From Lactuca virosa (Eukaryota; Streptophyta; Magnoliopsida; Asterales; Asteraceae), in assembly GCA_928212115.1 (NCBI GenBank), contig CAKMRJ010004445.1, forward strand, positions 3,698,647-3,762,646: a stretch of 64,000 nt of DNA, read 5' to 3'. Each line of letters begins with the position of its first letter. Position 1 is the first letter of the stretch. A program made the translations under genes and the position numbers. Positions 10,707 through 23,047 of the stretch are shown one piece after another. Under the pieces are notes generated by a model. The model was not told the origin of the DNA, did not search any database, and was given only the letters and a program-made list of their open reading frames with translations.

Positions 10707-11046
10707 ACCCACTCAGTTTTATTTGTATTAGAGGTAGTGGCGCGAGAGCATAAGTTGGACAACTTGTGAAGATATTTTGTTTATAGGCCAGTAGTTGTGT
10801 ATAACTGTTGTAAGGCTTATAATATTCCGTTTATGCTTTTGGTCTGTATCAGGACATGACATCCCGAGTTTTGTTATATATAAAAATACATTTCTTTAAG
10901 GAATGCTTTGATAAATTTTATTTATCATATTTTGTTTTGGGAACAAATTCCGCAACTATTTTAAATCAAAGGATTACTCTGAAAATTATTTTAAAAGCTT
11001 AAATTAAATCGTTCTTTTCTGGCCGTGATTTTGGGGATATCACAGT

Positions 11047-11058
11047 TGGTATCAGAGC
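11047..11058 (+). promoter_or_regulatory. Element C primer binding site (initiator tRNA-Met)
   Basis: TGGTATCAGAGC lies two bases after the 5' LTR and complements the 3' end of plant initiator tRNA-Met. Confidence 0.93.
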
Positions 11059-11411
11059 ATTAGTTTAAGCGAACTAGGAATTTGTAGGATTTCTAGACTT
11101 AAACTTAGAATGCTAAGTGAAGATTGTGAGTTGAGTGTCTGTTATATTTTAGACACGAGCACTAGTTTATTTTAGGAAAGTTGCCTAAAATGCTTTTATG
11201 TGCTAAATGTTTTATATTTGCCATATATGATATTATTTGTTCGGATCTATGGTTTGTTGCCAACCGGATCTGGAAACCTCATGTGTTTAGGATTCTAAGC
11301 GTAGGATTATGGTATTAAACTAGCATGTAAACGTATCTGAGTGATAAGGATGATTTAATTATCTATCATGGATGAGGATCTAATTTCACCTTATTAGGTG
11401 TATAGATCAAA

Positions 11412-12598
11412 ATGGTAAGAACCAGAAGTGGCGTTGGAAACGCAGATGAAAACAGGAATCAACCACCTGTGATTGAGCGAGTACCTGTTGTAGCAGCAGC
11501 ACCTGAGCCAATGACAATGATTGCGGTACAATTGATGATTCAAACGATGTTGGATCGTCAGATAGAAGAAACGAGATGTCTGCTTCGGCAAAATCATGAG
11601 GAACTTTCAATGCCGATTGAACAACCCGAGTTGAATGAAGGGCATTCGGAAGGAGGAAACTTCAGTGGGACTGTTGGTCAAGCCAACCCACCGATTGTTA
11701 GGCAAATCAACCAGGATGGAGGAAATGATGGGCGTGGGTGTAAGTACAAGGAGTTCATGGCATCCAAGTCACCATGTCTATCCGAAATAGAGACAATGTT
11801 CGAGAGTTGCGAATGCAGCAACAGACAGAAGACCGCTCTTGCGATCCCTCTGTTAAAATCTGGCGTGTTGAGTTGGTGGAAGTTGTTAGCTGACTCTATG
11901 CCCAAGGGAGAAGTGAGCTAAATGTCTTAGGAAGACTTTGTGGTGCATCTCAAATTGCAATACTGCTCCGAGCAGGACCTTCTGGAAATCAATAATGAGT
12001 TTCAGAATTTGAAGAAGGGAAAATTGAGCGTTAATGAATATGCTGCTACTTTCACAGAAAAGATGAAGCTTATCCCATATTTAGTTCTAACTGAACTCTC
12101 TAAGGTCAACAAGTTTGCCCTCGGACTACCAGCGGACTATGGTCCAATGGTTAAGCAAGCAACCACATTGAAAGCCGCCATCTGGGCTGCTAGAAATGTT
12201 GAGACCCAGATCAGGGAGAAAGGTCCAGAGAGGTCAGAGGTTGGTGAGAAGAGGAAGTTCGACGGACCCTCGGGGTCCAGCAAAAAGGGTAAATTCTCGA
12301 AGTCTAGTTCGAGAGGAGGTGGATGAGGCGAAGCGAAATGGTGCGACAAATGCAAGAAGAAGCATCATGGGAAATGTGGCGGGGAAGCCACATGCTTCAA
12401 ATGTGGAGAGCCAGGGCACTATGCCAACGAATGCACCCTTACCAAGAAAGTCTGCTATGGGTGTGGTGAGAAGGGGCACATGTTGAGGGAATGTCTGAAG
12501 AAGAAGGAGGCAGCAAAGCCCAATATTCCGCCAAAGCCGAAGGCAAGAGCCTTTCAGATGACACTTGAGGCTGCTAAGACGAAGCTAATGTCACTTCA
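11412..12598 (+). pseudogene. gag: Element C gag (broken)
   Basis: The gag start is the ATG at 11412. The gag domain runs about 11740-12150 (SWWKLLADS, FVVHLKLQY, EYAATFTEKM). Zinc-binding motifs follow at about 12344-12495: CDKCKKKHHGKC, CFKCGEPGHYANEC and CYGCGEKGHMLREC. In-frame stops occur at 11919-11921, 11928-11930 and 12324-12326. A frameshift near 12580 separates gag from protease. With these ignored, the frame runs straight into GTFLV of the protease without the insert seen in A, B and D. Confidence 0.9.
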
Positions 12599-15500
12599 GG
12601 TACCTTTCTCGTAAACAAATTGCCTGCCCAAATTTTATTTGATTCTGGAGCCAACTACTCCTTTATTTCGCATGAATTTGGTAGAAAACTAGCTTTGCCT
12701 GTCGATAGACTAGATAATGCTTTATTAGTCGAAGTTGCTAGTGGCAAGTTTGTACCTGTTAACCATCGTATGAAAAACATCTTAATTGATTTGAATGGGA
12801 ATAAGTTCCACGAGGAATTATTGCCTATCGAGCTAAATGGTTTCGACATCGTGCTGGGAATGGATTGGCTTAGCGCCAATGATGCCGAAATATTGTGCAG
12901 AAAGAAAATAGTAAAAGTAAACCCGCCAGGGAAAGAGTCATTTATGGTGTATGGGGACAAACGCAGAGTAAAATCTTGAATCATTTCGCTAATGAAAGCC
13001 AGAAAGTGTTTGGCCAAAGGATGTACATCATATTTGGGATTCGTAATTGATGCAAAGAAGGAGAAAAAGGAGATGCAGAGCATTCCTGTCGTGTGTGATT
13101 ATCTGAAAGTATTTCCCGAAGATCTTCCCGGATTACCGCCTGATCGACAAGTAGAATTCCGTATCGACTTGTTACCAGGGACGACGCCAATAGCAAAAGC
13201 ACCTTACCGATTAGCACTGACGGAGATGAAGGAGCTGATGATGCAACTTCAAGAGTTATTGGACAAAGGTTTCATAAGACCTAGTTCATCACCTTGGGGA
13301 GCTCCGGTGTTATTCGTGAAAAAGAAAGACGGTAGTATGAGAATGTGCATCGATTACAGAGAGCTGAACAAGGCAACAATAAAGAATAGATATTCGTTGC
13401 CTAGGATTGATGACATGTTTGATCAACTACAAGGTTCAAGTTATTTTTCAAAGATCGACCTAAGGTCAAGATATCATCAGCTGAAAGTAAGAGAGCAGGA
13501 TATCGAGAAAACTGCATTCAAAACACGATATGGACACTACGAGGTTTTGGTCATGTCGTTTGGACTAACCAATGCTCCAGCATTATTCATGGATTTAATG
13601 AACAGGGTTTGTAATCCGTTCCTTGATAAATCTGTGATAGTGTTCATAGATGACATTCTGATTTACTAGAAAAGCCAAGAGGAGCATGGCAGACACTTGC
13701 AAGAAGTGTTAGAAGTCTCGAAGAAGGAGAAGATGTATACAAAGTTCTCCAAATGGTGGGATGGTTGATCCAGCGAAGATTGAAGCTGTAATGAAGTGGG
13801 AACAACCGAAAAGTGCCACGGAGATCCGAAGCTTTTTAGGATTAGCCGGATATTACCGAAGGTTTATCCAAGGCTTTTCTTCGATCGCTACTCCATTAAC
13901 AACTTTGACCCACAAAGGAGCTACTTATACTTGGAGTGATAAGCATAAAGAAGCATTCGAGTTGCTAAAGAAGCTATGTGAAGCACCGATTCTTTCTCTA
14001 CCCAATGGAGTTGAAGACTTCGCTGTCTGTAGCGATGCGTCTGCGATTGGGTTGGGTTGTGTTTTGACCCAAAGAGAAAAGGTGATAGCATATGCGTCTC
14101 GACAGCTGAAGGAGCATGAAAAGAACTACCCCACTCATGATTTGGAGCTGGCAGCGGTAGTTTTCGCTCTGAAGATATGGAGGCATTACCTCTATGGCAC
14201 GAAGTGCAAACTTTTCACTGATCATAAGAGTCTCCAATATCTCTTTAGTCAGAAAGAATTGAATATGAGGCAGCGACACTGGCTAGAACTACATAAGGAC
14301 TACGACTGTGAGATACTTTACCATCCCGGTAAAGCAAATGTTGTCGCTGATGCTCTCAGTCGGAAAGTCAATCTTGAAAGAAAAAGGCCAAGAGCGTTGA
14401 GAATAGAAGTTGTCTCGACAATTGTGGAGAGTATAAAGAAAGCTCAAGAGGAAGCTTCTGAAAAGAATGACCGGAAGGAGGAACGTTTGGGCAAAACGTT
14501 GGTGTTTGGTACAAACGGTCATGGACTGAAGGTATTCCAAGATCGTATTTGGGTACCTAAGTCAGAAGGAATAAGAGATCTTCTGATGGAAGAAGCTCAC
14601 AAAACCATGTACTCAATTCATCTTGGCAGCACTAAAATGTATATGGACCTAAAACCCTACTACTAGTGGCCGATGATGAAGCTTGATATTGCAAAGTACG
14701 TGGCGGAGTGTGTGACATGTGCGCGGGTAAAGGCACAACATCAGAAACCATACGGGAGGTTAGAACCTTTACCTATGCCTATGGGTAAATGGGAAGACAT
14801 TGCTATGGATTTTGTCACTAAATTTCCCAGAACGAAGAACGGTCACGACATGATTTGGGTGGTCATTGATCGCTTCACTAAGAGTGTGCACTTCATAGCA
14901 GCCAACGAGAAATGGTCTATGGATAAGCTTGCGAGTTCTTACGTGAAAGAAATTGTGAGGCTTCACGGTGTTCCGTTAACGATTGTGTCAGATCGTGACA
15001 GCCGTTTCACCTCGAGGTTTTGGAAAAGTCTACAAGAGGAATTGGGTACCAAGTTGTGTTTGAGTACAGCTTACCATCCACAGACTGATGGTCAGAGCGA
15101 ACGAACGATACAAACGCTTGAAGATATGCTGAGAGCATGTACCCTGGAATTCCAAGGTAACTAGGATGAACATTTACCTTTGGTAGAATTTTCCTACAAT
15201 AATAGTTTCCTCTCGAGCATAAAGATGACACCTTATCAAGCTATGTACGGACAAAAATGTCGTACGCCGTCTTGTTGGCTTGAGGTTGGGGAAAAGCAGT
15301 TTATGGGACCGGAGATAGTCCATCAAACTACTGAAAAGTTGAAAATAATTAGGGAGAGAATGTTAGCAGCTCAGGATCGTCATAAGAGCTATGCTGACAA
15401 CAAGTGAAGACCGATGACTTTTGAAGTTGGAGATTCGGTCTTGCTTAAAGTCTCACCGTGGAAGGGACTTATACGATTTGGTAAAAGGGGAAAGTTAAGT

Positions 15501-15851
15501 ACAAGGTTTATTGGACCATTTAAAGTTCTTCAGGGGGTTGGGAACCAAGCTTACAAGCTTGAATTACCTGAAGAACTGAATGGTATTCATAACACTTTTC
15601 ATGTGTGTTATTTGAGGAAGTTCACGGGAGAAGTTCCCGACATGATTCCACTTTCGGAATTGAGAATTGATGAGAACAAGAGATTAATTGAAGAACCAGA
15701 GGCAATCGTTGACCGAAAGACTAAGAAGTTGCGACGTAAGATGGTCGAATTAGTGCTTGTCCAATGGAAACATGTGAATGGGCCAAATCTTACCTGGGAG
15801 ACGGAGAATGACATGATGAGTCGTTATCCGCATTTGTTTGTTGATGTTTGA
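12599..15851 (+). pseudogene. pol: Element C pol: PR-RT-RH-IN-chromodomain-like (broken)
   Basis: Protease has LFDSGANYSF (about 12638). Reverse transcriptase has RMCIDYRELNK and FIDDILIY (about 13640-13666). RNase H has CSDASAIGLG (about 14030). Integrase has the HHCC finger (14595-14725), MDFV with the first Asp intact, SDRD and SERT. The tail has LVLVQWKHVNGPNLTWE. Breaks: TGA 12977-12979, TAG 13667-13669, a deletion with frame change near 13750 that removes the block corresponding to CDFWLREVQFLG of A, TAG 14664-14666, TAG 15162-15164 and TGA 15405-15407. It is about 60 codons from a full-length frame. Confidence 0.93.
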
Positions 15852-15874
15852 TTCCGGGGACGGAATCATCCTAA

Positions 15875-15886
15875 GGTGGAGAGAAT
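15875..15886 (+). promoter_or_regulatory. Element C polypurine tract
   Basis: GGTGGAGAGAAT directly before the TGTAATGCCC start of the 3' LTR. Confidence 0.8.
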
Positions 15887-17324
15887 TGTAATGCCCATGT
15901 TTATGGGCTAGGCATTAATGACGATGTAATAGTCTAGGTTAATCTTTGTAACTCATTTTGAAATAATAAAAATGTATTATTTGAGTATTATGTGTTTTAT
16001 GCTTAATTGTGTGACTTAAATTAATTAAGAATAAAAATAAGTGATAACATAAAATGTTAGATAAACCCAATATCTATGAAGGAAGTTGTAGTGGTCGTGA
16101 CAATGTTTCCGAATGTATAAAGAATGCCGAAATCCGAGTTATAACGAAGAAGTTATGACCTGTCGAAGTTTCGCGACAGAACCGGTACGACACTGTGTAA
16201 CGTAAATAGTGAATTTACGATAGAGCGATATTTAGCCTTAGTGATCTAAACAAAAGTCGTGCAGTTCGTTAAACCGAGAGTGTGCATAAAAAGAACGTCC
16301 AAATCTGACTTCGTAGGAGGAAGTTATGATTTTTCTAAGTTTCAGCTTGGCAATATGCAGCCCGAAGTTCGGATTTGAGATCGAGTGATTTCTAGCCGAA
16401 ACAATCTAAACGACAATCGAAGATCTCGTCGATAGTAGTGCAACGGAAGAAAGACAGACGAAAACGGACGTTAGATGAAGAAATTATGAATTTCTAACGA
16501 AGTTTTCCTGTCCCGGCCTACTAAAAATAATATAATAAAAATAAAGTCAAAATTAGCCGACAGAGTCTAAATGAAAGTTGTAGAGCATAGTCTCACCTAC
16601 GTGTGGATATAAAGAACGTCAAAAACAGAGCTCGTATGCGAAAGATACGAATGTTTGAAGTTTGAGAAATGGTAGTACGCCCAGCGTACTCATGATTCAT
16701 GGACTGAAATGGGCCGCGTCGACCTGAACCATCACTTGAGTGTCTCGGGTCCGAGACCATGACGCATCCGATCTGATCCGCTTAGTACGCCCAGCGTACA
16801 TGTCGTCGAGCCAGTACGCCCAGCGTACCCGGTGTACGCCCAGTGTAATGCTTTTAGAGGGAGTACGCCCAGCGTACTCTGAGATTACGCCCAACGTAAT
16901 CCGATGCTCAGCACCCTATAAATAGATCACAAGGGCAGCCGAGTTTGGTTGCCAAATTTCTTCTCTCTCACCTGTTTTACCTCGATTTACGTGCAAGCTA
17001 TACCCCCGAAGCCCCGGTATCATCCCGAGACCCGAAGCAAGTCCTGAAGCCCCGAAGATCCCGAGAAATAGAGTTGTTGAGCCGAAACTCTGCCCGCGAG
17101 AAGCCCAGTTTTTGGAAGATATCCCGGTTTCATCGAAGATTATTATTTTAAAAGCCGTAGTACTGTCCGAGCATCGTCTTATCAAGTGAGTGTGTAGTTG
17201 CTTTCTTCTAACACATAGATATGAATTATTTCTCTATAAAAGCCGTGCTATGTGTTTATATATTATCTATTATTTGGAATGAGTATTGAATGAATATATT
17301 ATACAGGTTTTAAGTTGTGTATGA

Positions 17325-17394
<70 letters not shown>

Positions 17395-18161
17395 CTACAA
17401 AAATGTTGGGTAAAGCATGGGTAGATAGTTGTTGTGTGATGAAATAAAATGATGAGAGGCCTCGATGTTGTTATGATCTAGTCATCTAGCAGAGTATGGA
17501 TGACGACCACGGACTCTTTCTAGACTATCAAGTGGAACGCTGGCAGGTTCATAACCTGTAGGTGTTGTGAACGATGTGTTCACCGGTGTACTCTATCCCC
17601 CTCATGGTTGCCTTTAGGACATCTATTGTTGAGGAAACCCCTTTGCAGTAATGTCCATCCCGATGAAAATCCTAGATTAGATCCCTGGTAATAGATGTTG
17701 TTTTAGGGACGTAAAGTGAGGATAACGGGAATGGGTAATCGGGTTATTGTTGGTTGGTGAAATTAAATATCATTATTTATTGTGGGTTGAAAACCCTATA
17801 TGCTCACCAGGCTCCTAAGCCTGACCCACTCAGTATTATTTGTATTACAGGTAGTGGCGCGAGAGCATAAGTTGGACAACTTGTGAAGATATTTTGTTTA
17901 TAGGCCAGTAGTTGTGTATAACTATTGTAAGGCTTATAATATGTCGTTTATGCTTTTGGTCTGTATCGGAACATGACATCCCGAGTTTTGTTATATATAA
18001 AAATACATTTCTTTAAGGATTTCTTTGATAAATTTTATTTATCATATTTTGTTTTGGGAACAAATTCCGCAACTCTTTTAAATCAAAGGATTACTCTGAA
18101 AATTATTTTAAAAGCATAAATTAAATCGGTATTTTCTGACGGTGATTTTGGGGATGTCACA
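15887..18161 (+). repeat. Element C 3' LTR (2275 bp)
   Basis: A near copy of 8734-11044. It carries the palindrome cluster from 16675, TATAAATA at 16917-16924, an (AT)n tract at 17328-17390 and the CTCAC-hairpin at 17803-17823. The opening TGTAATGCCC versus TGTAACGCCC of the left copy is another CpG transition. Confidence 0.94.
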
Positions 18162-18538
18162 TTGGGCCCCACCCGACATGGGATGAATCCGACCTCGGGC
18201 CCCGTCCGGTATCGGACCGAAGTCCGGCATCGGGCCCCGCCCGACACCATACCGAAGTCTGATATACATATAACATATCAACAAGCATATATCATAAACA
18301 TATAACATAAACATATAAACATTCCTCGGGCTTGCCCCGACATCGATCCGAAGCCCGGAACACGTAACACATACATATAAGCTAAACATTCCTCAGGCTT
18401 GCCCCGACATCAGACCGAAGCCCGAAACACATAAACAAACACATGCAAGAATCACGAAGACATCAAGCATACAAACATTCCTCGGGCTTTTCCCGACATC
18501 AGACTGAAGTACGGAAACATATAAAATACATCGGGCTA
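18162..18538 (-). repeat. LTR fragment W, middle piece
   Basis: Continuation of W after element C. It holds a run of units such as CTCGGGCTT...AAGCCCG with inverted arms (about 18326-18360, 18390-18425), spaced by AT-rich linkers. These occupy the same place relative to the CTCAC box as the hairpin array of element A. No gene. Confidence 0.5.
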
Positions 18539-20228
18539 TGTAACATCCGGGCTCCTAGGTATATATTATTTATATATTTATTCTTGGGGTTTATTGAGTA
18601 ACTCGGCGAGTTGGTGCCTTAACTCGTCGAGTAGAGTCGTGCTTGGCCACGTGGATTAGTGACCTACTCGACGAGTCAGAGTGTCGACTCGCCGAGTAGA
18701 CGCTGTGAAGTGAAACCCAAAATCCCCGGGTTTGGGGCCTATATAAGGGTACTTATAGCCTCAACTGTGGCTCTTCAGCTGGCCAACTTCACTGAGAAAA
18801 AACCCTAATCGGCCATTGAGATAAGAGAGAGTGTTTGAGCTAAATTTTGAGTATTTTGGTGAATCTTTTGGAAGGAAAGAAGGGTGATACAAGCAGGGGA
18901 CGAGGAGATACTGTGGGATCCAACAATTCCTTCACTTAGAACTTCTGTGGAAGGTAAAAGCTTGCACCTTTCTCATTTTATTTAGCTAGATCTCTTGAGT
19001 AAGGAAGTTAGGGCTTTTACCACCTTTTGTTGGGACAATGAGTGCATGGAATCTATTAGAGGTCTAAACTTCAGATCTGGACCTTATGAGGTCCCTTGAG
19101 TCCAAAGGTCATAACTTTATGCACTCAAAAGAGGGTTTTGTGCTTAACACCATGTGAGTGCATGTAGTTGGTAATATGGAGCAAATATGTCATGCATGAA
19201 TGTAAAGATCGAAGCTTTACGTGACATTCGAGCATTGGGAGGTTGGATCTAGATTTCGGGAAGGTTTTCTGCCTTGAAATCGTCTGAATGAGAAATTAGT
19301 TTGAATGGACTCGCCGAGTGGATGAGCTGATTCGATGAGTCGGTCAGGGTTTGTCCCGATGAGCTGGACCATGCGATAGCTCGGCGAGTTAGGGGTTAAC
19401 TCGACGAGTTGGACCTTTACGAGACTTCTGAGGAATGAGTGGACTCGACGAGTCGCATGAGTGCACTCGACGAGTCAGGTCAAACTTGGACTGTTGACTC
19501 GAGTTTGACTTCTATTGACTTTAGGGATTTGGTCAACATGAGTAATGGAGACCATGGAGGGGTAAAATGGTATTTTACCCATTCCAAGAGTTAGAGAGAA
19601 AGAGAGAACAACCTTTGGTGCATTTGAGTATGAGTAGAGTATTAACTAGAGATAATTATCCTATGTGTTAGGCGGAGGCTAGTTCAAGATATCCGAGTAC
19701 GAGACTTTTACTTGCTAGCTTACGAGGTGAGTCTTCTTACTATACTTTACCTAGAGTGGTAAGAGTTGTGTGACCGGAGGGTCTTATGTGTTTACTTGAG
19801 TTATGTATATTATGCATTTTGTATGTGTGATATATATGGTATACTATGAGTTACAGGGTTAGGACCGGAGGGTCCATCAGAGTTATGGGACTGGAGGGTC
19901 CCACTAAGACACATTGACCGGAGGGTCTTACAGAGTTATAGCCTCGAGTGGCTAAAGAGTTGTATGTGGTATTTTGGGGAACTCACTAAGCTTCATGCTT
20001 ACCGTGTTATGTGTTTCAGATACTTCTCAGGATCACGGGAAGGCGCCGGCTTGGTTGTACACACATCAGAGATAGAGTTATATTGAGAGGATCCTGGAGT
20101 TTTGATATATATACAGTTTTTGGGATATGAGATTTAATGAATTGACATTGTGGCATCTTGTGATTTTATTATTAAGATAAATGCATTTTTAAATGGAAAA
20201 TTTTGGTTTGAAAATTTACGTTGTTACA
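18539..20228 (+). mobile_element. Solo LTR related to elements A and B (1690 bp)
   Basis: Starts TGTAACATCC and ends GTTGTTACA, flanked by GGCTA on both sides (18534-18538 and 20229-20233). No internal region follows, so this is a solo LTR left by LTR-LTR recombination. It has ACTCGSCGAGT clusters at about 18600-18700 and 19300-19480, TATATAAG near 18741, four covarying hairpins at about 19864-19955, and the CTCAC-hairpin at 19982-20001. It has diverged clearly from the A and B LTRs. Confidence 0.95.
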
Positions 20229-21228
20229 GGCTAACCCCGACATCGGACCTAAGTCTGGCATACGCTATCATACATAAACGGGCCAACATTGGTGCATTCG
20301 ACCCGTTCCTACTGGAGGAAAACTCACCTCACAAATCTGACTATGAAATCTCGCGGCGAGGAATCTCTGACGGCTGCTCTAACGACTACCCAACTATCAT
20401 TATCACAATAACACTTAGTCAAAATATGATAATCCTTCTTAGGGTAAAACGACCATTTTACCCTTGGTCAAAGTCAACATTCTGGTCAAAGTCAACGTTC
20501 TGAGTTGACTCAACTCGCCGAGTTCACTCATCAACTCGCCGAGTTCTATAAATCAAAAACCCTAAAATCGCGATCCAACTCGTCTAGTCATCCCCTTGAT
20601 TTGTCGAGTTCCCTGGCTACTCATAGTCACAATTTGGTGAATCAACTCGTCGAGTCCCTTCTCAGACTCGCCGAGTTCTACCTTGTACTAAATCGGGAAA
20701 AAACGACTCAACTCGTCGAGTCCCTCTCTGGACGCGCCGAGTTCCATAGTCTGTTTGGGCCATCTTAAAGGATTAAGCCCCTACTATTCAAATCTAAACT
20801 CCATACTTCATCTACATACTGGAAATGCCTTTTTAAGGGTAAAGTTTCCAACTTTACCTGTTAATAGTCCTTCTAAACGGGTTTAGCTCAAACCCTAGTT
20901 CTCTAGGACATAGATCTTGGTCCAAAATCCATAATACTCCAAACCAAAGCATGAAAACTGAGATCTAGGCCCTAGACACCAAATGAACACGTAAAGTCTC
21001 AGACTTTCCTTCCATGCATGGCCTTTTGGGGCTTAAAAGGACAAAATAACACCTTAAAGCTTGCATGGGGCTTCCATGGTCATAAAGTTTACACGTTTAT
21101 GCCATGAAACCCATTCTAGACTCCAGATCTGAAAGGTAAATCACTTGGGACGTCCATTTCCCAAGGACTAAGCTTCTTGGCCAAAAATCCCATAAAGTGA
21201 AAAGAAGGAGATCTATCAAGCTACTAAG
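20229..21228 (-). repeat. LTR fragment W, right piece
   Basis: Contains ACTCGNCGAGT-type palindromes at about 20513-20745 and the stretch ACCATTTTACCC that in B lies beside the downstream cluster. The rest resembles the leader part of family-1 LTRs. The U3 end, with TATA and the upstream cluster, is missing because copia element G starts at 21229. The open frames 20150-20503 and 20505-20768 are not supported as genes. Confidence 0.55.
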
Positions 21229-21380
21229 TGTTGGTTTAGGTGTCTAAGCCCATAACTATAATTGGTATGTACTTGACCCGATAATAGCATGGTCCATTTG
21301 GGTTGTAAACTCTGGAACAATTTGATAGGATGGATATTTGAGGAAGAGGTTATTGTGATTTATTAATATATTATAAGTAT
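21229..21380 (+). repeat. Element G 5' LTR, first piece
   Basis: Starts TGTTGGTTTAGGTGTCTAAG. It matches the inverse complement of the right end of the solo LTR at 51164-51917, which fixes the LTR start. It is cut by element E at 21381 and resumes at 30502. The three pieces total about 760 bp, close to the 754 bp of that solo copy. Confidence 0.8.
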
Positions 21381-22004
21381 TGATGCGACATCGACCTCCG
21401 GTGAGTCTTCTGGTCTTCTGCTGCGGCGGAGATCTGGACATCACAGTGCAAAGTCGTTAGAGCCGCCCCAGGGACTGTGCCCCGGGAGCGGACTCCGACG
21501 GTCAAGTTAGATCAGCTAGAAGATCTGAGATGGTCCTCCATAGCTGGAGAGAACCATCTTGGTGCTAGTGGTATGGTGGCTGACGGCGGCGGGTGGCGGC
21601 TGAGCCACCCGGCCGGAGTGTAGTATGGCGGCTGAGCCAAGGGGAAGATCCTCCTCCACGGAGGAGGTACTATTCATTATATAGGGGACAATTAGGTCAG
21701 GCCTTAGGCCAACCCAATTCAGGCCCAGCTAGCAAGGAGCTGGGCGAGGCCGCCCGGAGGCGTCGGGCAAGGCTGGCAGGCGCGCACCAGGCAAGGCTGG
21801 CGGGCACGCACCAGGAAAGGTTGGCAAGGGATCGCCAAGCCAGAGAGCGCCAGGCTAGGCCGGCAGGAGAGTCCCCTGCAGGGCTGGCAAGGGAGCACCA
21901 GGCAAGGCTGGCAAGGGGACGCCAGGCAGGGCTGGCAGGAGCGCGCCAGGTCAGGCTGGCGCGCTGGAGCAGTCTAGGCCATGCTAATGGACCATATATC
22001 ATCA
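21381..22004 (-). repeat. Element E 3' LTR (624 bp)
   Basis: Copy of 29904-30501 with small indels. On the minus strand a TATA-like CTATATAATG lies near 21677-21687, and the region before it is a GC-rich repeat of about 24 bp (21745-21970). The frames 21593-22045 (plus) and 21697-22005 (minus) are products of that repeat. Confidence 0.92.
21745..21970. repeat. 24-bp degenerate tandem repeat in the U3 of element E
   Basis: Units of the form CAAGGCTGGCAGGCGCGCACCAGG recur about nine times with changes; in translation they give eight-residue units such as RLAGAHQA. The other LTR has the same array at about 30265-30470 with fewer units. It lies upstream of the minus-strand TATA box, so an enhancer-like role is possible. 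Confidence 0.75.
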
Positions 22005-22015
22005 AGTCCCCCCCC
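22005..22015 (-). promoter_or_regulatory. Element E polypurine tract
   Basis: The minus strand reads GGGGGGGGACT directly before the LTR start TGATGA. It is followed inward by a hairpin. Related purine tracts lie at 22085-22092 and 22501-22506. Confidence 0.75.
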
Positions 22016-22543
22016 AGTCTGGTGTTATTGGTACGCGGCCAATGACATCGGACTGGAACTAGTCATATAAATTGTGCGTCATCAAGTCCCCCTAGTCTGA
22101 TGCGATTGGGTTGCTGACAATCGGATCGGACTAGACAAAGCACCAATAAATTAAATAATAGAGAGAACAACCGAACCTCGCCCACAAGAGTCGTGGGGCT
22201 GTGCGATGAGCCAAGTACTGCTTGAGCTGACTTGAGCCGATTTGATACTCCTTTCTTGAGAGGAGTGTGAGCCGACCGGTGCGATGTAACTGTTGTTACG
22301 ATCATGCAGACCTAGGCTGCTAAAGAGTATTACGCGACAGTTGTCGGTTTTAAAGTCGGGACGGGGTAGCGATACAATCTCTAAGATTGTTATTTGGCAC
22401 AGATGGAATGTCGCCAATAACCGTCTACATAGTCTTCCCTGCTCGAGCATTAATAATCGTCCTGAAGGTGTCTCCAAAGTACACTATACCTAACTGGATT
22501 CCCCCCAGTCTGATGTGGGTAGCGTTGGTAGCCGGATCAGACT
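22014..22543. repeat. Three purine-tract plus hairpin modules
   Basis: Three hairpins adjoin C-runs on the plus strand: 22014-22056 (18-bp stem, 7-base loop), 22092-22134 (17-bp stem, one mismatch) and about 22507-22543 (8 perfect pairs, then partial). All start with AGTCTG and end with its complement-like CAGACT or GGACT, but the inner stem sequences differ while still pairing. The first lies beside the functional purine tract. Confidence 0.6.
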
Positions 22544-23047
22544 ATGATGAATAATGCAAGGTTGCTGTATCAATACACGACGAAGTGGTTGGCATAATAA
22601 AAGGTAGCAAGACCCTTGTCCGAGATGGATGTTGTCAAACCGATGAGCCATAAGGTTGTTGACCGTGTAGAGGTTCCGGGCGATGGGCGATTAGGTTGGT
22701 AGCAGGGATCACGCAGCGAGGCTGTTGCTGATAGTCTGACAATAGAATTGTTGTGGGATAGGCAGTGAGGCTATAGGTAGGGCATGCGTAACAAAGCATC
22801 GTTGAGGGCCAGGCAACAGAGATGCTGAGGGGTTATAGGTAGTAGGGATGTTGTCGCGATAATCTTCTTGCTGAAAGGTAACTATATGGAGAACGCTTCA
22901 TCGATCGTCTGAGCGCAACAGAACCATGATGACTGTGAGAGAGGAAACACCGAGAATGCAGTGTTAGGCGTAGAATACGCTTATAATGCGCGACTTATGG
23001 GGCGCTACGATGCACGACTTATGTTGCGTGGCTTAGGAGAATGTTTT

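Larger units (their letters stand above)
8734..11044 (+). repeat. Element C 5' LTR (2311 bp)
   Basis: Starts TGTAACGCCC and ends GGGATATCACA. Six copies of the palindrome GTACGC-CCA-GCGTAC or variants lie upstream of a TATA box, an (AT)n tract near 10192-10279, and the CTCAC-hairpin at 10686-10706. A short open frame near 9818-10057 in the leader is also present in the other LTR but not supported as a gene. Confidence 0.94.
8734..18161 (+). mobile_element. Element C: complete Ty3/gypsy chromovirus
   Basis: Two long LTRs (8734-11044 and 15887-18161) flank gag and pol. An initiator-Met primer site follows the left LTR and a purine tract precedes the right. The flanks are TCGGG (8729-8733) and TTGGG (18162-18166), a 5-bp target duplication with one C-to-T change at a CpG. 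The element sits in LTR fragment W. Gag and pol carry several stops, a frameshift and a deletion. The pol proteins are close to A, B and D, but there is no intron-like segment at the gag-protease junction. Confidence 0.96.

Noticed and set aside
21593..22045. Arg/Ala/Gln-rich repeat protein (also 30114-30569)
   Set aside because: It is made by a 24-bp tandem repeat in the LTR of E, is open on both strands and differs between the two LTRs by repeat units.
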